Of a stretch of DNA of 64,000 nucleotides, positions 60,134 through 64,000 are shown piece by piece; within the stretch, counting starts at the first letter, position 1, and each line of letters starts with the position of its first letter. Source of the stretch: Glutamicibacter sp002979865 (GTDB taxonomy: Bacteria; Actinomycetota; Actinomycetes; Actinomycetales; Micrococcaceae). The translations under genes and the position numbers were made by a program. The stretch spans positions 1,922,001 to 1,986,000 of the forward strand of contig NZ_CP188297.1 in NCBI RefSeq assembly GCF_050030965.1, written 5' to 3'. Below the pieces are notes generated by a model. It was given only the letters and a program-made list of their open reading frames with translations. It was not told the DNA's origin and did not search any database.

Positions 60134-60256
60134 AGTAAACAAAACTATCGTGGTGTGCACCACAAACTTCTGGTGCGTTTGTCCAGAGCAGAGCACCGCA
60201 ACCACCAAGTTCGCCTCATCGTTGTTCGGGCGAGCCGTATTGAAAGCAGGAATCCG

Positions 60257-61030
60257 ATGAATCAAATCCAGCGCACTGCAGTACTGACCGGTGCCACCTC
60301 GCCACAGGGGATCGGCATCGAAACCGCCCGTCACTTGGCCCGGGAAGGCTGGGGCATAGCGATTCTGGATCTGGACCACTCCGCATCCGAGCGCGTAGCC
60401 ACGGAGATTGCAGAAGAATTTGGCGTGCCGGCATTCGGCCACCAGATCGACGTCGCCGACGAGTCATCGGTCGCCGCGGCGCAGGCGGCAGTGGCAGCGC
60501 GCGTCGCCGCGGGGGAGCTGTCTGCTACTGGCGCCGTAGTGAATATAGCGGGAATTACCTCCCCGGTGGATTTCCTGGATACGACTTTGGATATCTGGAA
60601 CAAGATCATGAACGTCAACGCCACGGGCACGTACCTGGTGACCAAGGCATTCCTGCCGGAAATGATTGAGAGCGGATGGGGACGAGTAATCAACATGTCC
60701 TCCGTGTCAGCCCAGCGTGGCGGCGGAGTCTTCGGCAAGGTCCCTTATTCCTCGGCGAAAGCGGCAATCCTCGGATTCACCAAGGCGCTGGCCCGCGAGA
60801 TCTCGGCCAGCGGCGTCACCGTCAACGCGATTGCACCGGGCGCTGTGGATACCAACATCCGTGTTGGCAGCACCGACGAGCAGGAGGCGGCCATTGCCGC
60901 GGGAATCCCCATTGGGCGCACCGCAACCACCGGAGAAGTCGCATCGGTCATTGGCTTCCTGGCCTCCGAAGGTGCGTCCTACCTGACCGGCACCACCATT
61001 GACATCAATGGCGGCAGCCACATGCATTAG
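60257..61030 (+). CDS. SDR family oxidoreductase
   Basis: A 257-residue short-chain dehydrogenase. The cofactor loop is TGATSPQGIG, one residue longer than usual; N-I-A-G replaces the NNAG motif; the Ser-Tyr-Lys set is kept (SSVSAQRG, YSSAKAA), and PGAVDTNIR and INGGSHMH end the protein. AGGAA is six bases before the ATG at 60257. Divergent from the MFS operon and under the same palindromes, it probably oxidises or reduces the sugar that the transketolase later uses. Confidence 0.88.
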   Translation: MNQIQRTAVLTGATSPQGIGIETARHLAREGWGIAILDLDHSASERVATEIAEEFGVPAFGHQIDVADESSVAAAQAAVAARVAAGELSATGAVVNIAGITSPVDFLDTTLDIWNKIMNVNATGTYLVTKAFLPEMIESGWGRVINMSSVSAQRGGGVFGKVPYSSAKAAILGFTKALAREISASGVTVNAIAPGAVDTNIRVGSTDEQEAAIAAGIPIGRTATTGEVASVIGFLASEGASYLTGTTIDINGGSHMH

Positions 61031-61062
61031 CAGTTCCAGGTCTGGGCCAGTCCAAGGACTAG

Positions 61063-61115
61063 AAGAAGCCAGTGGCCACGCCCCGAAAATTCTTGGGCGT
61101 GGCCACTGGCTTCTT
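61063..61115 (+). terminator. 21-bp perfect stem-loop after the SDR gene
   Basis: AAGAAGCCAGTGGCCACGCC continues to position 61083 and pairs with 61095-61115 over an 11-base A/T-rich loop. It separates the convergent SDR and binding-protein genes. Confidence 0.85.
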
Positions 61116-61133
61116 GCGTTGTTCTGGCCGAAG

Positions 61134-61973
61134 CTATCCGAACCAGGGCTTCTCGGCAGCGGCGAGCGTCCCATCGTTCTTGGCCATGTTCAGCCACTGG
61201 TCCACGTATTCCTGGAATTCGTCATCGCCCAGCGGCAGCAGGTAGGCCTTCTGGGAGAAATTGAACGGCTTATCCGGGTGCACCGCGCACAGCTCGGAGT
61301 GCTCGTTGGCCACCCAGCGGGTTTCCGAGGCATCGGTGGTCATCACGTCGGCACGCCCGGCAATGATCTCATCGAAGATCTTGTTGTTGTCCTCGAAACG
61401 GATGATCTCACCTTCGGGGTAATTCGCGTCGGCGAACTTCTCGTTGGTGCCGCTGATCGGGGTGATGGAACGGACCCCGGGCTGCTTGATTTCCTTGACC
61501 GTGTCGTACTTCTCCACGTTCTCGCACAAGGTGATCGGCGTCTTGCCCTCGTCCAATGTGGCTTCGCTGTAGTAGGCCTGCTGGGCGCGTTCCATGGAAA
61601 TGGAAACACCACCCACTGCGATATCGCACTTGGATAGGAAGTCCGGCATCAAGTCCTTCCACGAGGTCTGGATGAACTCGGGTTCTACGCCCATCGACTC
61701 GGCAAGATTCTTGGCCATCGTGATGTCGATTCCCGACCAATCCCCGGTTTCCGGGTCAAGGTAGGTGAGCGGCCGGTAGTCGCCGGTGGTGCAGACCTTC
61801 AGTGTCCCCGAGTCGCTGACCGCTGCCAGTTGCGTATCTGTTGCCTCTGGTTCCTGGTCAGCGCCGGGATCCGGTGCGGGAGCGGAGCATCCCGAGACGG
61901 ATACAGCAACGCCCAAGGTGAATAACGGTATACGGCGGATGAAGGACGGGATCTTCTTTGAACGGTCGGTCAT
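61134..61973 (-). CDS. PheC-like (cyclohexadienyl dehydratase-type) binding-fold lipoprotein
   Basis: A 279-residue exported protein of the family 3 solute-binding fold. A signal sequence ends in a lipobox (SVSGCS), so it is a lipoprotein. Then come LKVCTTGDYRPLTYLDPETG, IQTSWKDLMPDFLSKCDIAV, GVSISMERAQQAYYS, ITPISGTNEKFADANYP, MTTDASETRW and CAVHPDKPFNFSQKAYLLP. This order fits PheC (arogenate/prephenate dehydratase) more closely than amino-acid binding proteins. No ABC permease lies beside it. Enzyme or sensor; a binding role cannot be excluded. Start ATG 61973. Confidence 0.8.
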   Translation of the reverse strand: MTDRSKKIPSFIRRIPLFTLGVAVSVSGCSAPAPDPGADQEPEATDTQLAAVSDSGTLKVCTTGDYRPLTYLDPETGDWSGIDITMAKNLAESMGVEPEFIQTSWKDLMPDFLSKCDIAVGGVSISMERAQQAYYSEATLDEGKTPITLCENVEKYDTVKEIKQPGVRSITPISGTNEKFADANYPEGEIIRFEDNNKIFDEIIAGRADVMTTDASETRWVANEHSELCAVHPDKPFNFSQKAYLLPLGDDEFQEYVDQWLNMAKNDGTLAAAEKPWFG

Positions 61974-62244
61974 AGCCAAAACCTATAAGTTCCGTCCGTC
62001 GCCATACAAGAGCCGGTCGCTGATCTTACGTTCCGGAGCTATTGCACGAACTGACGACGGGGTTATGTCCGACGATGCCGTGGAAATGAACGATTTAGGA
62101 CTTCAGAGACGTTGAATCCGGCACGGGGAGACTAGTCTCCAATTGGTCAGCTTGTCGCGTTACGTTTGCGGTGAATCATGGAAGAGGCCATGGCTGTGAG
62201 TTAGGTGTTGCCAACGAACTTATGGAGTTCGATGAAGTACTGAC

Positions 62245-62766
62245 TCACAGGGTAATCAACGAAGGTTTTTCTAGGACTGTAAAATTCTTTTTCGAGATCT
62301 TACGCGACCAGCCATCCAAGACATGCTCGGGAAGCTCACGAATTACCTTGTTCGTTTCCTGCAATTCTCCGCCCCAATTGACTTCGTGACCATGATTTTT
62401 GATGGCCTCCGAAAGTTCTGGGGTAATTACTGATAGGTGATGATAGAGTCGCTGAGCTTCGAAAGGAGCGATAGCTGAATTCTTGATCGTATTGGTCGCA
62501 AATGCTGTGCGCTGTATGGCCCACATCAAACGGAAGGCCGCCTCAACAAATTCGTTGTGATCCTCGGAATTCAAAGTGGTCTGTGAGTCTGTCCGAGAGA
62601 TTGCCCCGATGACCAATCGGCATCGAGCAATGGATTCTGTAGTGAGCGCGTCGACCGCCTCGTGCACTTTCGAACGCTCTCGCGCCCAATGATTCGTCAT
62701 GTAAGTGCTAGCCGAAATGAATACTGAGACGCCTGAGAAGATAATGGCCATCATAGATAAGGTCAA
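62245..62766 (-). CDS. hypothetical membrane-anchored protein
   Basis: A 173-residue protein with one N-terminal membrane helix (MMAIIFSGVSVFISASTYM) and a soluble, helical, charged remainder (HEAVDALTTESIARCRLVIG, FEAQRLYHHLSVITPELS). It starts at TTG 62766, five bases after GGAG; ATG 62754 is an alternative. I know no family. It stands alone between the binding protein and the ABC ATPase, in a more AT-rich stretch, and could be a late insertion. Confidence 0.6.
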   Translation of the reverse strand: MTLSMMAIIFSGVSVFISASTYMTNHWARERSKVHEAVDALTTESIARCRLVIGAISRTDSQTTLNSEDHNEFVEAAFRLMWAIQRTAFATNTIKNSAIAPFEAQRLYHHLSVITPELSEAIKNHGHEVNWGGELQETNKVIRELPEHVLDGWSRKISKKNFTVLEKPSLITL

Positions 62767-63230
62767 TTCAACTCCTTGATTGAGGGTTGTTCATTGTTTC
62801 ATCGTGGTGTTCGCCTTGTCGAATAATCCGGTCCTGTGAAGGATGGATAGTCAATTCTTCAGGTTCCATTTTCTGCCCGGCAATTCATGAGCCCCACTGA
62901 CATTCCGATATTCGTTCGGTCCTACGCCAGATAATGCTGAGCACACATCCACGGATCGTTGGTGGTCTGGCCCTGTGGTCTTACATGTATCGCTCCGAAT
63001 TACGACCGGATGGCAAGTGAAAGAATTTGGCCTCGGTTGCTGAAATTGTGCAAGGCTGGGCAGTCGTTCGACGACTGGAACCCAGTGAATGGAGCGGATT
63101 TAGTCGACGCGCAGGAGCAGGATCGTGCAGCTAGACCGTTTTGTTGCGCAACGATCGTCGCCATCCGCGACTCCCATTTTGCCTCCGCCAATGACCAGTC
63201 AGCTAGATAATTAGTTGTCGAACTGCGCTT
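62767..63230. other. gene-free spacer
   Basis: About 460 bp. A frame at 62959-63210 (plus) and its antisense at 63000-63191 are not supported. Confidence 0.4.
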
Positions 63231-63986
63231 TTACGCCGACGTAAGAGGCCGGGACATTCGATCATTTGCCGACTTCATGTCTAAAGCCGCGATGAGATCT
63301 CGACTGTGCTGGTGTTCCGCATTGCCCAGGAAATCGTTGAGGGTTCGATGCTCCACCAGCTCGCCCTCGTAGAACACTGCCACGTCGTCACTCACATAGC
63401 GGATCACGTCCATGTCGTGGGAGATGACCACGAGGTTCAGCCCCATGTGCTCGCGCAGATCAAGCAGCAGGTCGAGGATGTGGCGCTGGGCTACCGAATC
63501 CAGTGCAGAGGTGGACTCATCGCAAATCAATACCTGAGGGTCGGTCAGCAGCGCCCGCGCGATGGCCAGGCGCTGGAGCTGGCCGCCGGAGCACTGGCCG
63601 GGCCTGCGATCGAGCAATTGCTCGGCCAATCCCACCTGGGCCATGGCTTGCGCCATGCGCTCGCCGGCCTGGATTGCCGGCAGCTGGTGCACCGCCGCGC
63701 TCATCGACGTGCGGATGGAAAGCCGGGGATCGAAGGACGAGTACGGTTCCTGGGCAATGACCTGCACCCGCGTCGCTTCGCCATTGCGGCGCGTATCGAT
63801 GATCCGTCCGGTCGTTGGCTCTTCCAACCCGGCCAGCAGCCTGGCGAAGGTGCTCTTGCCCGAACCGGAGCGGCCCACCACTCCCAGGACCTGGCCGCCG
63901 TGCAGGCGCAAGCTGGTGGGCTTCAATGCTGCCGGTCCCTTCGCGCGGCGCGTGTAGTTCTTGCCCGCATCCACCGCTTCCAGCAA
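63231..63986 (-). CDS. ABC transporter ATP-binding protein (Dpp/Opp-type), possibly 5'-truncated
   Basis: At least 251 residues of an ATPase of the peptide/nickel/opine uptake class. Walker A is GRSGSGKST, Q-loop QEPYSSFDPRLSIR, signature CSGGQLQRLAIARALL (C in place of L), Walker B VLICDESTSALD and switch histidine VISHDMD. The reading frame stays open to the window edge, so the gene may extend further (TTG 63986 is one possible start) or be the second half of a fused DppD-DppF protein. Permease genes lie outside the window. It is 240 bp downstream of nothing recognised. Confidence 0.88.
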   Translation of the reverse strand: MLEAVDAGKNYTRRAKGPAALKPTSLRLHGGQVLGVVGRSGSGKSTFARLLAGLEEPTTGRIIDTRRNGEATRVQVIAQEPYSSFDPRLSIRTSMSAAVHQLPAIQAGERMAQAMAQVGLAEQLLDRRPGQCSGGQLQRLAIARALLTDPQVLICDESTSALDSVAQRHILDLLLDLREHMGLNLVVISHDMDVIRYVSDDVAVFYEGELVEHRTLNDFLGNAEHQHSRDLIAALDMKSANDRMSRPLTSA

Positions 63987-64000
63987 GCATGCGGAATCCT

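Noticed and set aside
62959..63210. 83-codon frame in the spacer before the ABC ATPase
   Set aside because: No family or ribosome site; antisense frame of similar size.

Overview
The window is chromosomal DNA of a high-GC Gram-positive actinobacterium. An Arthrobacter / Glutamicibacter / Paenarthrobacter-like Micrococcaceae member fits best: most genes are GC-rich with GTG and TTG starts, there are PucR, IclR and FCD-GntR regulators beside small catabolic operons, LLM-class flavin monooxygenases, an ECF vitamin/nucleoside transporter and a nicotine-oxidase-like amine oxidase. The organism is inferred from gene content, not from a marker gene; I found no rRNA, tRNA or CRISPR array.

Left part (1-14.8 kb). 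A truncated MFS gene and a frameshifted NAD(P)-binding gene lie at the edge. Next come a two-component FMN monooxygenase pair (1.3-3.2 kb), a MerR regulator with a MerR-type dyad, and a five-gene operon (10.7 to 4.8 kb, minus strand). That operon encodes an ethanolamine-permease-like APC transporter, a glutamine-synthetase-like ligase, a class I amidotransferase-like hydrolase, an aldehyde dehydrogenase and an SDR, with a divergent FCD-GntR regulator. The set suggests gamma-glutamylation of an amino alcohol, oxidation and release. A PhoD-like phosphatase, an SRPBCC protein, an IS110 scrap and a decayed glycosyltransferase gene follow.

Middle part (14.8-35.1 kb) is an accessory island, visibly more AT-rich, with broken genes and long gene-poor gaps. 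It carries a DUF4365-HEAT protein, HEPN-motif proteins, an RHH-YfbU protein, an Abi_2/AbiF-like protein preceded by a structured RNA candidate, an Mrr-like endonuclease, a DUF4297-like nuclease with HerA ATPase, an Mrr fragment beside a dead serine recombinase, a Nudix protein overlapping a PLD-helicase-DUF3427 protein, and a lone PLD protein. I read this as a defence island.

Right part (35.1-64 kb) is metabolic. A nucleoside hydrolase precedes an ECF transporter (S, T and a fused double ATPase). A seven-gene operon (39.8-45.2 kb) contains an LLM monooxygenase, flavin reductase, NTF2-like protein, 2-oxopentenoate-hydratase-like enzyme, semialdehyde-type dehydrogenase, stand-alone riboflavin kinase and a small basic protein. 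It shares an operator sequence with the MFS gene at 45.7 kb. PucR with a FAD amine oxidase, IclR with an SDR, and an Old Yellow Enzyme follow. A hipBA toxin-antitoxin operon has five operator-like 16-mers at exactly 26-bp spacing. A GntR-controlled operon carries a split transketolase, an MFS transporter and a divergent SDR, with palindromic operators at both promoters. A PheC-like binding-fold protein, a small membrane protein and an ABC ATPase running to the edge close the window.
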